64,000 bases of DNA from Palsa-504 sp963800415 (lineage in GTDB: Bacteria > Actinomycetota > Actinomycetes > Streptosporangiales > Streptosporangiaceae). Of this stretch, positions 53,431 to 63,220 are shown piece by piece. Below the pieces are notes generated by a model that was not told the origin of the DNA, did no database searches, and worked only from the letters and a program-made list of their open reading frames with translations. The DNA is taken from contig CAWDBS010000084.1 of NCBI GenBank assembly GCA_963800415.1, positions 13,196 through 77,195 of the forward strand, written 5' to 3'. A program made the position numbers and the translations under genes. Every line of letters begins with the position of its first letter. Position 1 is the first letter of the stretch.

Positions 53431-53924
53431 CCTCCTGATCGTCCCTGGCGTCAGCGGCGCGCGAAACGCCGTTCGCCGCCCCCGCCATGCTGGCAGGCCA
53501 GATCGCAGTGCTTGATGATCGCCTCTTCATCACCGGCCGGCAGCTCTCCGCCGGTGCCGACCGACGGAGCGTCCTTCACCTAGCGCCTGGCGTAGGCGAC
53601 CTTCAGGTAGCCCGGGCCGACGATCGCCCCGGCCAGCGGCACGAACACGAGCCGGCCCAGGCCGGCCGTGACGGTGCCGGACGCGGGCTCATCGGTGCCG
53701 GTGTCCCCGCAGACCGGCTCCAGCGCCCCGGTCTTGTGCCCATCGCTGCCGGCCACATCGTGACCGCGCCACTCCCGGGGATGCCGCCCGCCCCGGACAT
53801 CGCCATCCCCCGCCCGGCCCGGAGCGGATGTGAGCCGAAGGTCCCGGCCCGGCAGGAGGATCGGCCCTTGGCAGCGGTGACCCGTGCGCCGGATGCTCCG
53901 GGCAGGTTATTAACTGAGGAGCCG

Positions 53925-54215
53925 GTGAGGGGCATCATCGCATGGATCGTTCTCGGCCTGGCCGCTGGCCTGATCGCCAACATGCTGATCCCCGGCAGGA
54001 GATCACAGGGCCTCATCCTGACCTGCGTGATCGGCATCGCCGGGGCGCTGGGCGGCGGCTGGGCCGCCACCCGCCTGTTCCACATCCACTCCCTGCAGGG
54101 GTTCTTCAACCTGTCCACCTGGCTCACCGCCATCGCCGGGGCAGCCGTCCTGCTGCTCGTCTTCCACCTGGTCAGCGGGCGGTCCGGCGGTTCCCGCCGG
54201 TTCGCGCACCGCTGA
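53925..54215 (+). CDS. GlsB/YeaQ/YmgE-type stress membrane protein
   Basis: A 96-residue protein with three helices. GTG 53925 follows GAGGAG. Motifs: VRGIIAWIVLGLAAGLIANML, then GLILTCVIGIAGALGGGW with the Gly-rich helix of the family, and a third helix LTAIAGAAVLLLVFHLV with a basic tail. Members are often induced by stress and of unknown mechanism. A rightward membrane protein gene follows after 145 bases. Confidence 0.85.
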   Translation: MRGIIAWIVLGLAAGLIANMLIPGRRSQGLILTCVIGIAGALGGGWAATRLFHIHSLQGFFNLSTWLTAIAGAAVLLLVFHLVSGRSGGSRRFAHR

Positions 54216-54360
54216 GCACCGCCAGCAAGGTGCTCCGGCAAACGGCACAGCCGTGCCGGCCCGCCCAGCCGCGCCGGATCCGGGCTGCAGGGAACCGATG
54301 CGGCGGCGGGCGCCACGGTCCGCCCGCGTCAGTCACTAACTCAGATCACCGGAGTGCGTC

Positions 54361-54906
54361 ATGATCATTGTTATCGGGCTCGTCATCCTGATCGCGGCGG
54401 TGGTCGCCGGCGTGGCCGGCGTCTTGTCCAATAGCGGCAGCGGGCATGCGCTCACCCACCCCTTCGCGGTGTTCGGCTACCACGTGACCGGCTCCACCGG
54501 CACGCTGTTCCTGTACGGCATCGTGGTCGGGGCACTCGGCCTGCTCGGGCTGAGCCTGCTGCTGGCCGGCGCGCGCCGCACCTCCCGCCGCGGCCGCGAG
54601 GCCCGCCGCGGACTCACGCAATCCCGCCGCGAGACCGCCGCCGCCAGCCAGGACCGCGACGACCTGCTCGGCCAGCGCGACACCGCCCGCGCCTACACCG
54701 CCAGCACGCTGGGTAACGGCCCGGCCGGCGGCGGCCGCGACCCTGGCGGAGATGCCGGCGGCGGCCAGCGTAGCAAGTGGCACCTGTTCGGGCACCGATC
54801 CGCCTCTCCGCAGGCTGCCGCCCCGCCCGTACGAGCGGTAAACGGGCCTGCCCCCGATGTCCCCGCCAGCGATGTCCCCGCCGACCCGCCCGCCGCCGCA
54901 GACTAG
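54361..54906 (+). CDS. Two-helix membrane protein with charged tail
   Basis: A 181-residue protein, ATG 54361 with CGGAG upstream. Helix 1 is MIIVIGLVILIAAVVAGVAGVL, helix 2 GTLFLYGIVVGALGLLGLSLLLAGA, then a long Arg/Glu/Ala and Pro-rich cytosolic tail with SRRETAAASQDRDDLLGQRD. Similar proteins are common next to GlsB-like genes in actinobacteria. No function known. Confidence 0.7.
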   Translation: MIIVIGLVILIAAVVAGVAGVLSNSGSGHALTHPFAVFGYHVTGSTGTLFLYGIVVGALGLLGLSLLLAGARRTSRRGREARRGLTQSRRETAAASQDRDDLLGQRDTARAYTASTLGNGPAGGGRDPGGDAGGGQRSKWHLFGHRSASPQAAAPPVRAVNGPAPDVPASDVPADPPAAAD

Positions 54907-55065
54907 CCAGCGGAAGGCAGGCCACCGTGAGCATCGTCCGGAAGATGGACATCCGGATATTCCCCTGCCCCCGTCCCGGGCGGCGGCTACCAGCTGCTAG
55001 TACTCCAGCCGGAGATCGTTATCTCGTGGGATGCTGGATTCGAGGCGGCGGTCCGTCGGCGGGGG

Positions 55066-55425
55066 CTATGGCTGCGCGACCTCGGGCCGGTCGATGATCC
55101 GCAGCCAGGAGCCATCGGGCTGGCGGCGCAGGACCTGCACCCGGATGCCGGTGTTGTCAGCCGAGCGGGTCGAGGTCAGCGCCAGGTCCTCGAACTGGAC
55201 GGTGGGCAGCGGAGTCTCGATAGCGAACCTCACCCCCGCGTCGGCCATCTGCTGGTAGATGGCCCGGATGGCCTCCCGCCCGGTCGTCGGCCGGCCGGCT
55301 GGGTAGGCCAGCACTGCCTCCGGTTCGTATAGTGCCGCGACGCCCGCCGCGTCGCCAGCGTTGAGCCGCTCGGCGACCAGCCGTGTCACATCCTCAGGCT
55401 CTATCGCCCTCGCTTCACCGCTCAT
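55066..55425 (-). CDS. SnoaL-like (NTF2-fold) protein
   Basis: A 119-residue protein starting at ATG 55425 with AGGAGGT upstream. It has VTRLVAERLNAGDAAGVAALYEPEAVLAYPAG, GREAIRAIYQQMADAGVRF and GSWLRIIDRPEVA, the order of a small NTF2-like fold resembling SnoaL ketosteroid-isomerase-type proteins. Active-site residues are not clear, so the role is open. It is distinct from the SnoaL-like domain of the ECF41 sigma gene. Confidence 0.8.
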   Translation of the reverse strand: MSGEARAIEPEDVTRLVAERLNAGDAAGVAALYEPEAVLAYPAGRPTTGREAIRAIYQQMADAGVRFAIETPLPTVQFEDLALTSTRSADNTGIRVQVLRRQPDGSWLRIIDRPEVAQP

Positions 55426-55506
55426 GTCGGACCTCCTGATGCGAGGGGCCGTGCAGCTGTCGTATCCTGCGTCCTGGCACTCCCGGCGGCAAGCCGCCCA
55501 GCAACC

Positions 55507-55842
55507 GTGAACATCACGGTGTGCCGGTGCTGGACGTGGGACAGCCGCCGTCTGATCATCGCGGTTGTGGCAACTAGCGATGATCTTCTGGTGGTCGCTG
55601 ATGCCAGCGTAGACGCTGGCCGTCAGGGTGCGATGTCCGGTGAGCTGATGACCCGGATCGGGGCCCGTTTCCGCAGGGTAGAGCCCAGACGCCACGCCCG
55701 GGCGTTCGTGCTGGGCCTGCCGGCCGAACTGCCGCGCAAGAACTGCCGGGCAATCGCTGAGCAGTGCCGGGATGCCTGTGCGCATGACCATTGCCGGGCC
55801 GTTGTGCCCTTGGCAGGTCGTGCCGCGCTGGTTAGGGCCTAG
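55507..55842 (+). pseudogene. IS701-type transposase, N-terminal remnant
   Basis: The frame reads MTRIGARFRRVEPRRHARAFVLGLPAELPRKNCRAIAEQC, matching the start of IS701-type transposases (R-VEPR-RA ... LERKNGW-IAE). No catalytic domain follows before the stop at 55842. It differs from the intact copy at 35393-36814 and is the trace of an older insertion. Confidence 0.55.
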
Positions 55843-55892
55843 AAACGGGTGATTTACCGATTTATTGCCCTACTCGGCCCAGGGAGGTCGTG

Positions 55893-57086
55893 ATGAACGT
55901 CATCCGCGCGGCCCGCACCGGGGCCTTGCTCGCGCTCGCCGTGGTCGTGGCGGCGCTGGCAGGGTGCGGGCAGAAACCGGCACAGCCTGCGGCAGCCCGC
56001 TCCAGCTCACCCCATGCGTCCTCCTCAGCCTCGGCTGGAACACCGTCGGCGTCACCACTGGCCTCCCCATCGGCTGCACCGGTGGCCGGGCCGCCGGGCG
56101 GCCCGGTGCCGGCCGGCTTTGAGCCGCAGTCGGTGACGTTCGTGTCGGCCAGCGAGGGCTGGGTTCTCGGCACGGCATCATGCGCGGCCAAGCCGTGCAC
56201 CTCGGTGGTGCGCACCCTCAATGGCGGCCGGACCTGGCAGGGAATCCCTGCCCCGGTTGCCGCGCTGAGTAGCTCGGGACAGGGACAGGGGGTTGGCGCG
56301 CTGCGCTTCGCTGATTCCCTGGACGGGTTCGCCTACCGCCCGGATCTCTATGTCACCCACAATGGCGGATCCACCTGGAACCAGGTCCGGCTTCCCGGCA
56401 TGATCGGGGACCTTGAGGCGGCGCACGGGGTCGTCTACGCGGCCGTGCGCGGCTCCGACAGCAGGGAGAGGATCTACCGCACTCCTGCGAGCAGTGATCA
56501 GTGGTCCCTCGTCGCCGGCCTGCCCGCCGGCCCGGTCCTGCCGTCCGGGGGGCTGCCTGGCCCGGGCACCATCACGCTGCACGGCAGTGCGGCCTGGATC
56601 TTCATCGGAGGGCACCTGTACGCGACGCAGACCGGCACGAGCTGGGTCCAGGAACCCGTGCCCTGCGGGGCTTTCGGGGTGGACAGCCTCGCCGCCTATG
56701 ACACGCAGCAGGTGACGCTGCTGTGCGCCGGGTCGTCGGGCATGGGCTCGTCGGGGAAGGTGGTGTACTCATCGCGCAACGGCGGAGCCAGCTTCACCCG
56801 GGCCGGCCAGGCGCCGCTTGGCGGGATCGGCGGGGGCCTGGCGCAGCCCCAGCCCGGGCACGTGTTCATCGCCACCAGCTCGGGCGCGACCTGGATCTAC
56901 GCCAGCAGCAACGGCGGGCAGACCTGGCAGACCGTGCTGACGCTGCTTGACGGTGGCGCGGGGTTGACTGACTTCGGCTTCACCACAGCCACCCAGGGGG
57001 TCGCGGTCGAGGGACGCCCGGACATCGGCAGCCACCTGTACATGACAAGGGACAGCGGTCGCAGCTGGTCCCGTGCCCGCTTCTAG
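55893..57086 (+). CDS. Lipoprotein with BNR/sortilin-like propeller
   Basis: A 397-residue exported protein. ATG 55893 follows GGGAGGT. The signal peptide ends in ALAGC; a long Ser/Ala/Pro spacer follows. The mature domain has repeated Asp/Gly-x-Gly-x-Thr/Ser-W motifs (LNGGRTWQ, HNGGSTWNQ, NGGQTWQT, RDSGRSWSR) of BNR-type beta-propeller repeats, as in sialidase or photosystem II stability factor-like proteins. It probably binds a ligand outside the cell; no catalytic residues are evident. Confidence 0.8.
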   Translation: MNVIRAARTGALLALAVVVAALAGCGQKPAQPAAARSSSPHASSSASAGTPSASPLASPSAAPVAGPPGGPVPAGFEPQSVTFVSASEGWVLGTASCAAKPCTSVVRTLNGGRTWQGIPAPVAALSSSGQGQGVGALRFADSLDGFAYRPDLYVTHNGGSTWNQVRLPGMIGDLEAAHGVVYAAVRGSDSRERIYRTPASSDQWSLVAGLPAGPVLPSGGLPGPGTITLHGSAAWIFIGGHLYATQTGTSWVQEPVPCGAFGVDSLAAYDTQQVTLLCAGSSGMGSSGKVVYSSRNGGASFTRAGQAPLGGIGGGLAQPQPGHVFIATSSGATWIYASSNGGQTWQTVLTLLDGGAGLTDFGFTTATQGVAVEGRPDIGSHLYMTRDSGRSWSRARF

Positions 57087-57652
57087 CTGCATGACCGGAT
57101 AAGCATTGCCCGGCAGCGAACCCCAGGACAGGCACCGCCTTACCGCGGCCCACTGCGGCAGCCCAGTGCCTTCCCTGGCCGCCGCGCCGCAGAGGCCTGC
57201 CTCGGGTGCTGACGGTGACACGGACCGAGGTGAACCGGAGGATGAGGATCGCGGCCACGAAAACCGGAGCGGCTCTGCCCCAGTTGAGGGTGGCCCCGAG
57301 CGAAGCTTCCTCATGCACCCGGCATAGATCAACACCGGCCGGCATCACGCCGACACGCTGCACATCATCAGACGAGACCCCGGCCTAACCTCTGTAACCG
57401 AGCGGGGCACAGCACAACCGGAGCGCCTGGCGTTTCCTACGGGCAGCAGCCCTGAATCGTTGTGCTTGATCAGGTAGCGGGCGCGCGTACCGCGCTGGAT
57501 GCCCGGTCTCGGCGGGCAGCACCGGCGCCACTACCGCTGGCTGGGGCTCTCGACGATCTGGCCTAGTGGGCGGCGACGCTACGACGAGCCCGCCAGGACG
57601 GGCCGCTGCCGCCCGCGATCATGCGCAGGCACGCGGACGAGGGAGCACGATG
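57087..57652. other. Intergenic region
   Basis: About 565 bases with no gene I can support. Short open frames lack starts and family features. It carries the promoter of the F420-type gene. Confidence 0.35.
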
Positions 57653-58120
57653 ATGAGCGCTCCGGACACCCACGAAGCCGCGCCTGGCCAGGGAACGCCG
57701 GCTGTTGTCAGGCCATCCCGGTTCGTCCGGGTGGTGATGGGCCCGATGACCAGGGCGCTCAACCCGGCCATGATGAAGCTGGCCGGCCGCCAGCACGTCC
57801 GGATGGCGGCGCAGATCCGCCACGCCGGCCGCAAGTCGGGGCGGCAGTACGTGACCCCGGTCGGGGCCCGCCTCATCGGTGACACCTTCGTGATCCCGCT
57901 GACGTCCGGCAACCAATCGGACTGGTCACGCAACGTACTCGCCGCGGGCGGCTGCTCCATCCGGCTGAATGGCGTCGAGTACCAGGTGAACCGGCCGGAG
58001 CTGGCCGATTGGGCGCAGGCCGGGCCCAGCGTCCGGGCGGCGTACAGCCCGGCCATGCGAGCCATGTTCCGGCTGCTGGGCATCAGGCAGTTCATGCTGC
58101 TCCGGCTGGCCGGGCACTGA
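57653..58120 (+). CDS. Nitroreductase-family deazaflavin (F420)-dependent oxidoreductase
   Basis: A 155-residue protein of the split-barrel DDN type. It shows IRHAGRKSGRQYVTPV, GDTFVIPLTSGNQSDWSRNVLAAGGCSIRLNG with the F420-binding pattern (GxxxxxxWxxNxxA), and a C-terminal FRLLGIRQFMLLRLAG. ATG 57653 has GGGAG seven bases upstream; ATG 57650 is possible. Members reduce quinones or other substrates with reduced F420. Substrate unknown. Confidence 0.85.
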   Translation: MSAPDTHEAAPGQGTPAVVRPSRFVRVVMGPMTRALNPAMMKLAGRQHVRMAAQIRHAGRKSGRQYVTPVGARLIGDTFVIPLTSGNQSDWSRNVLAAGGCSIRLNGVEYQVNRPELADWAQAGPSVRAAYSPAMRAMFRLLGIRQFMLLRLAGH

Positions 58121-58315
58121 GCGCAGTGCCGGCGCGCCGGCATTGATGTCACGGCCGGCCGGCGGGTGGCCCGCGCCCGGGCTAGCGCCCCGTCGCGGCA
58201 GGGCGGTTTAAGGCATCTTGGGCCAAATAATAACCAATTGGGCCATTTCGGTTGAGCCGGGCGAGTTCGTGTGCTCTGCTAGCCCCGATGGCCGCGGCGC
58301 CGAAGGCGCCTGGGG

Positions 58316-59377
58316 GTGGTGAGTGTGGGCGAGGGCACCGGCGATCCCACGCCACGTAGGAACGTGCTGCCGGGCGCCGGCCCCACCCCATCGTGGGGCC
58401 GGGTCTTGGCCACGACCATCAAGCTATCGGTGGCGCGGCGGTCGGCGCCCTCGCGCTGGCGCCTGGCGGCCCTCGTCCTGATCTTGGCGCTGGTCGCGGC
58501 GGTCGTCGTCCGGCTCACCGGCACTTCTTCGCCGGCCGCGCGAGCGCCGGCCGCGGGCCCTGCCCCGGCAGGCGGCACCGGCTCCGCCGGCCATGACGGC
58601 GCTTCGTCCATGGCCGCGGCACGGTCCCAGGCGGCCGCCTGGGTGGCCGCCCAGGTCAGCGGCGACGTTATCGTCGCGTGTTACCCCGACATGTGCGCCG
58701 CGCTGCAGGCGCAGGGCGTCTCCGCGGGCCGGCTGATGCCGCTGCGATCCGGGGCGGCCAGCCCGCTCGGCGCCAGCGTGCTGGTGACCTACCCGTCGGT
58801 CCGCGGCCAGCTCGCCGATGAGGACGCGCCTGCGCTGGTGGCGAGCTTCGGCTCGGGCGGTACCCGGATCGAGGTCCGCGCGGTCGAGCCCGGCGGGGCG
58901 GCCGCGTACCAGTCTGCGCTGCGGGCCGATCTGGCCGCCCGCCGCAGCGCGGGATCTGAGCTGGCCCGGAACTGGCATATCCACTTCACCGCTCAGGACG
59001 TCGCGCAACTCCGGGCGGGCGAGGTGGATTCCCGCCTGCTGGCGACGCTGGCGGCGCTGGCGTCCCAGTACTCGTTCCGCGTGACCGCGTTCGGTGATGC
59101 CTCGCCCGGCGCTCAGGTGCTGCTCCGGGGTGTAACGATCACCAGCGCCGCCCGCGGGAACAAAGCGGTCGGCCTGGCGGCGCCGCTGGCCCTGGTGCGT
59201 GCCCAGAACCCTGCGTACCTGCCCGCTCACGCCACGATCGACGGCCAGGCCGTGCTGACCATCGAGTTCGCCGCGCCGAGCCCGCTGGGGCTGCTGACGC
59301 CGGTCCTGACAGCTGAACCACAGCGCCCGGCCGCGGTCGCGGGCGCATTACCTCTGGGGTGGGCACAAACCAGATGA
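58316..59377 (+). CDS. Single-helix membrane-anchored protein, actinobacterial
   Basis: Up to 353 residues. After a Pro-rich N terminus one helix (LAALVLILALVAAVVVRL) anchors an extracellular domain with MCAALQAQGVSAGRLMPL, TYPSVRGQLADEDAPALVASFGSGGTRIEV and DVAQLRAGEVDSRLLATLAALA. I know this type only as a conserved actinobacterial protein beside DUF4397 genes. Start among GTG 58316, 58319 and 58325 is unclear. The DUF4397 gene follows after 13 bases. Confidence 0.7.
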   Translation: MVSVGEGTGDPTPRRNVLPGAGPTPSWGRVLATTIKLSVARRSAPSRWRLAALVLILALVAAVVVRLTGTSSPAARAPAAGPAPAGGTGSAGHDGASSMAAARSQAAAWVAAQVSGDVIVACYPDMCAALQAQGVSAGRLMPLRSGAASPLGASVLVTYPSVRGQLADEDAPALVASFGSGGTRIEVRAVEPGGAAAYQSALRADLAARRSAGSELARNWHIHFTAQDVAQLRAGEVDSRLLATLAALASQYSFRVTAFGDASPGAQVLLRGVTITSAARGNKAVGLAAPLALVRAQNPAYLPAHATIDGQAVLTIEFAAPSPLGLLTPVLTAEPQRPAAVAGALPLGWAQTR

Positions 59378-59390
59378 GAGGAAAGTAATC

Positions 59391-60284
59391 ATGCGGCTCC
59401 TCCGGCCTCTTGCCCGGCTGGCTATGATCACCACGCTGCTCGGGGGCTCTGCTGCCCTGGTCGCGGCCACATCACCCGCGGCGTCCGCCGCGTCTAAGGC
59501 CGCGGCACCCGCGGCCGGGCCAGGCGGATGGGTCCGGATCGCCCATCTGTCCCCCAAGGCGCCCGCCATGGACATGTACATGTACCCGTTCGGCGATCCC
59601 GGGCACCCGATTGTGCTGCGGGACGTCAGCTACGGCGACGTCTCGGCCTACATGGCGGTCAGCCCGGGCCAGTACACGGTGGCGATGCGCGGCTTCGGCG
59701 CGCCGGCGTCCAGCGCTCCCGCGCTGACCACGAGCTTCACGGTGAGCGCAGGGACCGCCTACACCCTGGCTGCCCTCGGTCCCGACCCCGGCCTGCGGAC
59801 GGAGGTGCTGAAGGACCAGATGACCACGCCGACGGGCAAGGCGGTCGTCCGGGTCCTGCAGGCATCGCTCAAAGAGCACCTGGTGACGGTCAGCTACGGA
59901 CCGGAAGTCCTGGCCCGGCAACTGGCCTTCGGACTGGCCACGCCCTACACGGCCGTCTCGCCGGGCGCGCTCACGGTGCAGGTCACCGCGCCGGGCGGGC
60001 ACGCCGCCATGCCGGTCACGCTGGCGGCCGGCACGGTGCACACTATCGTGGTGCTTGACGACTCCTCGGGGCTGAAGATCGATGTGCTGACCGACGCGGC
60101 CGGCAGCCAGATCATGCCCAAGGGCGGAGCCTCCGCCGGCTTCGGCGGAACCGCGCCCCGCCTGCCCGCGGATCCCGCGCCATGGCTGCTGACGATCGCG
60201 GCCGGGGCGCTGCTGACCGCGGCGGGCTTCGCCGGCCTGCGCCGGTCGCGCCGCCCCGCTGCCGCGGTCCGCCGGCGGTCATGA
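59391..60284 (+). CDS. Secreted DUF4397 protein with C-terminal anchor
   Basis: A 297-residue exported protein. ATG 59391 follows GAGAGGAAAG. A signal peptide (LAMITTLLGGSAALVAATSPAASA) precedes two DUF4397-like repeats: GWVRIAHLSPKAPAMDMYM with YGDVSAYMAVSPGQYTVAM, and KAVVRVLQASLKEHLVTVSYG with PYTAVSPGALTVQV. The C terminus is a helix LLTIAAGALLTAAGFAGL with a basic end, an anchor. Cell-surface role inferred; ligand unknown. It forms an operon with the preceding gene. Confidence 0.85.
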   Translation: MRLLRPLARLAMITTLLGGSAALVAATSPAASAASKAAAPAAGPGGWVRIAHLSPKAPAMDMYMYPFGDPGHPIVLRDVSYGDVSAYMAVSPGQYTVAMRGFGAPASSAPALTTSFTVSAGTAYTLAALGPDPGLRTEVLKDQMTTPTGKAVVRVLQASLKEHLVTVSYGPEVLARQLAFGLATPYTAVSPGALTVQVTAPGGHAAMPVTLAAGTVHTIVVLDDSSGLKIDVLTDAAGSQIMPKGGASAGFGGTAPRLPADPAPWLLTIAAGALLTAAGFAGLRRSRRPAAAVRRRS

Positions 60285-60789
60285 GGAGAATGATGACCGC
60301 GGGTACCACCAGCCGGATTGCCAGTCAGACGATCATGCCTGCGATTCGGCCGGCTGAGCGCCGGCGGGTCATACGTCGCGGGTGATCCGGCGTGGTTCGG
60401 TTCCTTCCCGGGAAAGCCGGGTTAAGGTGGCGAACGCGCCAGTTACCGCAGACGCGGGATCACGTGCACGGGTAAGCATGGCCACCTCAACGGCGCTGGC
60501 GCGTCGCCAGAAGACGAGCCTGGGCTCCGTGGATGATACGAACCCAGGCAGGCGGCACGAGCCCGCCACCGATCGCTCAGGCAGCTTGTGCGGCGGCTGA
60601 TTGCCTCCATCCGCGACGGCGACGAGCGCACGATCGGGGATGCGGTCCTTCAGCTCAGTAAGAAAAGAAGGATCGCTCACCTCCAGGTTAAGCCGTGGTG
60701 TGCTCACGTGCGGCGCTGGTCTCATCGCCACACGAGGTCGGTGGAGTACCTGTCCGGTGAGCAGTAGTTGCAGCCAATCCGGACGGCGA
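60285..60789. other. Intergenic region
   Basis: About 500 bases between convergent genes (DUF4397 protein and antiporter). Open frames exist but none has a start signal or recognisable product. Confidence 0.35.
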
Positions 60790-62250
60790 TCATGGACGCT
60801 GGCGCTGGAGGACTGCCGCGCCGACGGTGGCGGTCGTTCCGACGGTTGCGACGGCGGCCAGGAACGCGTACTGGGTGATGGTCGCGAAGATCTGGTCGGG
60901 CACGCCCAGCACGACCCCGAGCACCACGGCGAAGCCGCCGACCGCGGCGGTCAGCGCCCAGCGGGCGGTCAGCAGCGCACAGCACGGGCCAGCGATCAGC
61001 AGGCCGATCAGGATCAGGCGGGGCCCGCTGGCCGCGTCGCAGGCCGCCACCACGCAGCACAAGATGAGGCTGAGCCGCCACAGGCGCCCGATGCTCCATC
61101 CGGGCAGCACCGACTCCCGCTGCCACAGTCCGCCCGGGCGGACAGGCACAGTCCGCCACTGGGCCGGCCACGTGAGCAGCACGACACCGGCAGCGGTGAC
61201 GCCGGCGGCGGGAAAGATGGCAGCCGCCGGGCGGACACCTGCCTGCTGCACGCTGATGACCAGCGCGGTCACGAACGCCAGGTATGCCGCGATGATCACC
61301 GCGCCCGGTAGCCGGCCCAGGCCGCGACCGCGGTAAGCGAACGCCAGCGCGAGCACGGTCAGGCCCGCATACCACGCGGCCACCAGCGTGGCCTGCCCGG
61401 ACCGCGGCCCCAGCCCGGTCAGGCTCGCCGGGACCAGCAACCCGATCATGACATTGAGCGCGTTGCTGCTCAGCGCGGTGCTAAGCACCGCGGCCCCGCG
61501 GCCGCGCATCGCGAGGTAGACCGCCGCCACCGCGTTCGGCAGGCTGGTAACCACGGCCAGCACCAGCCCGCCCACGACAATATCCGCGACGCCGTAACGG
61601 CGGCCGAGGGCGGTGGCGGCCTGTTCCATGGTGATGCTCGCCCCGACCACAGTGATCAAGGCAGCCGCCGCGGCGAGCCCGTCCCTCCAGGTACCCGGGC
61701 GGGGCCTGATCGCCTCGGCAAGCTCGGCCTCCTCCTCATGGACCGCCGCTATCAGCCAGCTCGTCCACCTGGCCGGAAGCCGCAGGCGTTCCATCCGGGC
61801 GCGGCGCATGCCCAGCACAGCCATGCCAGGCACCAGAACCGCCGCGGTCAGCGCCAGCCCGGCCGCCGGCGGCAGCACCGCGGCGACCGTCAGCAGGCAC
61901 ACCGCGGCGACCCATACCCCGGGGACCCCGGCCAGCAGCACCACCCGGCGATGGAACGCGATCCGCCCGGCCACCACCGCGCTGAGCCCCAGCAGAGCCG
62001 CCAGGTTGAACACATTGGAGCCGACCACCACCCCCGCTCCCACGCTGGCCTGACCGCGCGCCAGGGCGGTCACCGCGGAGGTAATCTCCGGGGCATCAGC
62101 GGCAAGCGCCGCGACCAGCCCCAGCCATGCCTCCGACAACCCGGCGCGCTCCCCGATCCGCTCCAGCCGGACGACCAGCAGCCAGCTCGCGCCCAGGCTC
62201 ACCGCCACCCCCGCCACGAACAGCAGCAGCCAGGAACCCTCGGCCATCAC
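60790..62250 (-). CDS. Sodium/calcium exchanger-like antiporter fused to a membrane sensor domain
   Basis: A 486-residue membrane protein in one unbroken frame. Residues about 1-350 are an exchanger-like fold: alpha repeat 1 GLVAALAADAPEITSAVTAL with VGSNVFNLAALLG, and alpha repeat 2 VVGGLVLAVVTSLPNAVAAVYLAM with LSSNALNVMIGLL. The second repeat has LPN where exchangers normally have LPE, so one ion-binding acid is missing. Residues about 395-486 (RLWRLSLILCCVVAAC, then LLIAGPCCALLTARWALTA and VPDQIFATITQYAFLAAV) match the helices that precede SpoIIE-type phosphatase domains. No phosphatase follows. Start GTG 62250 or ATG 62247. Confidence 0.75.
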   Translation of the reverse strand: MMAEGSWLLLFVAGVAVSLGASWLLVVRLERIGERAGLSEAWLGLVAALAADAPEITSAVTALARGQASVGAGVVVGSNVFNLAALLGLSAVVAGRIAFHRRVVLLAGVPGVWVAAVCLLTVAAVLPPAAGLALTAAVLVPGMAVLGMRRARMERLRLPARWTSWLIAAVHEEEAELAEAIRPRPGTWRDGLAAAAALITVVGASITMEQAATALGRRYGVADIVVGGLVLAVVTSLPNAVAAVYLAMRGRGAAVLSTALSSNALNVMIGLLVPASLTGLGPRSGQATLVAAWYAGLTVLALAFAYRGRGLGRLPGAVIIAAYLAFVTALVISVQQAGVRPAAAIFPAAGVTAAGVVLLTWPAQWRTVPVRPGGLWQRESVLPGWSIGRLWRLSLILCCVVAACDAASGPRLILIGLLIAGPCCALLTARWALTAAVGGFAVVLGVVLGVPDQIFATITQYAFLAAVATVGTTATVGAAVLQRQRP

Positions 62251-62272
62251 TGCCGCGCCAGGCGCCAGCGCA

Positions 62273-63034
62273 TCAAGCCGATGCTCCCGGCGGCTGGCGT
62301 GCAGGACACACCCGCGTACATGCTCGCCGCACGTCCCATCCCAAGACGGTACTAGCTGTCATGCCCGCACTGTGATGACGAGATGGCAGCAGTACGTAAA
62401 TTTCCCGGGCACGGCGCGCCATAGCCGGTAGGTGCAGTATCAGGTGGACGCGGCGGGTGCCGTGCCCGATGACGATCAGCGCGTAGAGGCGCCGCAGGAG
62501 CATGGTGTCCACGTGGACAAAGCCGGCCGCGAGGATGCCGCGGAGGAACTGCTTCCATGTCGGGCCCGCGCGGCGGGGCGCGGGGCCGGTCCCGGCGGCA
62601 TGCAGGATCTGCCACACCGTGGAGGCCGCGACCGGGTGGCCGAGCCTGACGAGTTCGCCCTGCACCCGCCGGTGCCCCCACGCCGGATTGCCCGTCGCCA
62701 TGCGGACCGCGGCTGGCGTGGACGGCCGCCCGGGACGCGGTCGGCTTGTGTAGTCCCATGTGGCTGTGACCAGACGCCGGTGCCAGGCGAGCAGCGTCGC
62801 CGGGGTCACCGCAAACACGTCGCCCCACCGGTGCCGGCGGATCAGCCGCGACAGTGCCGCGAGCCACAGCCGGCCGCCCGGCCGGTAGCGGACCCGGCTG
62901 ATCTGGCGGCGCAAGACCTCGTTCTCGTGCCGGAGATCGGGGAGTCCGGCGTCCTTGGACACCTCACGCCGGGCCAGCACCATCGGGCAGCCGAGCAGGC
63001 GGCGCGCGATCAGGCAGGCAATCGAGATGATCAC
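62273..63034 (-). pseudogene. Integrase-core transposase, truncated
   Basis: The N-terminal part is typical: LRHENEVLRRQISRVRYRPGGRLWLAALSRLIRR, FAVTPATLLAWHRRLV, NPAWGHRRVQGELVRLGHPVAASTVWQILH and FVHVDTMLLRRLYALIVI with the first catalytic Asp. After TRRVHL the sequence leaves the family and ends 250 residues early; the second Asp and the Glu of the DDE set are gone. A decayed mobile element. Confidence 0.75.
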
Positions 63035-63220
63035 TCAGCGATGATCCCCGCCCGGCACGCTGCTCAGGCCAGATCCAGTAATCGAGCCCTGCAGGCTGCG
63101 GGCGACAGCGCAGGTCAGCCACCCAATCGATTGTCCGGGCGGCACAGGGCTGGCTTGACGCTAACGAGATACGAACCGGATGCGCCAGCGGGCCCGGCCG
63201 GGTGCGGTCACAATTGCCTG

